Assembly (NCBI GenBank): GCA_018896355.1
Contig: JAHIMW010000214.1
Location: 1 to 6,000 of the forward strand
DNA: 6,000 nucleotides
Reading direction: 5' to 3'
Origin: Pseudomonadota bacterium
Lineage (GTDB): Bacteria; Desulfobacterota; Syntrophia; Syntrophales; UBA5619
Shown: in pieces, positions 5,850-6,000 of the stretch
Layout of the letters: the number at the start of each line of letters is the position of its first letter
How positions within the stretch are numbered: the first letter of the stretch is position 1
Made by a program: the position numbers and the translations under genes
Notes under the pieces: generated by a model
The model's input: the letters and a program-made list of their open reading frames with translations, nothing else
What the model was told of the DNA's origin: nothing
Databases searched by the model: none

Positions 5850-6000
5850 TCAAGAACCTCCTGATCGCTGATGAAGCGGCGGTCCCAGCGAGGTATTGAC
5901 GAGAACCGCACCGGGCTTTATTACATCCCCACGTATCTCTGACGCCCGGCCGCCCTGAGCACCTCCGCGGAAACCGGCGTCTGCCATCCGAAACGCAATC
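5850..6000 (-). pseudogene. Fragments of a D-2-hydroxyacid dehydrogenase gene
   Basis: Reading leftward from the window edge, one frame (from 5998) gives LRFGWQTPVSAEVLRAAGRQ then RYVGM and a stop. This resembles the N-terminal part of D-2-hydroxyacid/glycerate/phosphoglycerate dehydrogenases (tPv..evl.aa..L.yvG). The next frame then gives DVIKPGAVLVNTSLGPPLHQ, resembling the much later motif MKPGA.LINTSRGPL.D, but with Leu where the family has the catalytic Arg. The stretch between these motifs in intact enzymes, including the NAD-binding GxGxxG, is absent, and the frame ends at TGA 5852-5850, touching the kinase-like GTG. This suggests an internal deletion of several hundred bases plus frame loss. 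The upstream part lies outside the window. Confidence 0.5.

Noticed and set aside
5491..5864. Two short + strand open frames in the right-hand intergenic stretch
   Set aside because: No convincing ribosome-binding site, no recognisable motif, and they overlap the - strand leader and remnants.

Overview
The window comes from a moderately GC-rich bacterial chromosome. It holds one housekeeping gene (era, + strand), one three-gene binding-protein-dependent ABC importer operon (- strand, converging on era), and at the right edge the decayed remains of two metabolic genes (- strand). Short palindromic repeats are unusually dense around era. Gene style, GC-rich third positions and the TCATTGCGAGGAG...GAAGCAATCC repeat type suggest an anaerobic deltaproteobacterium-like organism (Syntrophus/Smithella type). 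That placement is an inference from general familiarity with such repeats, not a database result.

Layout. Positions 1-450 carry no gene but hold three unrelated inverted-repeat elements in a row: a ~175-bp element (6-184), a ~108-bp hairpin element (207-314), and a perfect 21-bp palindrome with an extra third arm (361-425). A weak sigma70-like promoter lies between the last two. era (451-1356, GTG start, 301 codons) is complete, with all five G motifs and the KH domain. A second copy of the first repeat, in the same orientation and about 95% identical by eye, begins inside the era stop codon (1355-1526) and fills most of the gap to the convergent operon.

The importer operon reads leftward: substrate-binding protein (4444-5470), a 91-bp spacer with a strong hairpin, ATPase (3264-4352), a 15-bp spacer, then a double-length FbpB-type permease (1569-3248). 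The architecture is that of ferric-iron type (FbpABC/AfuABC) importers. The binding protein, however, lacks the tyrosine pair that binds iron in FbpA, so the substrate is uncertain. Its reading frame is also broken by a single extra base near 5292-5297, so the gene is either a recent pseudogene or carries a sequencing/assembly error.

Positions 5471-5788 are a non-coding, AT-richer leader/intergenic stretch with a possible promoter for the importer operon. Positions 5789-6000 hold, on the - strand, a sugar-kinase (PfkB-like) gene start with a good ribosome-binding site that dies after about 18 codons. It is preceded immediately by fragments of a D-2-hydroxyacid dehydrogenase with its middle missing. 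This looks like an eroded dehydrogenase-kinase operon. No clearly novel multi-gene system is visible. The most notable points are the frameshifted binding protein, its non-canonical ligand site, the repeat cluster around era, and the gene remnants at the right edge.
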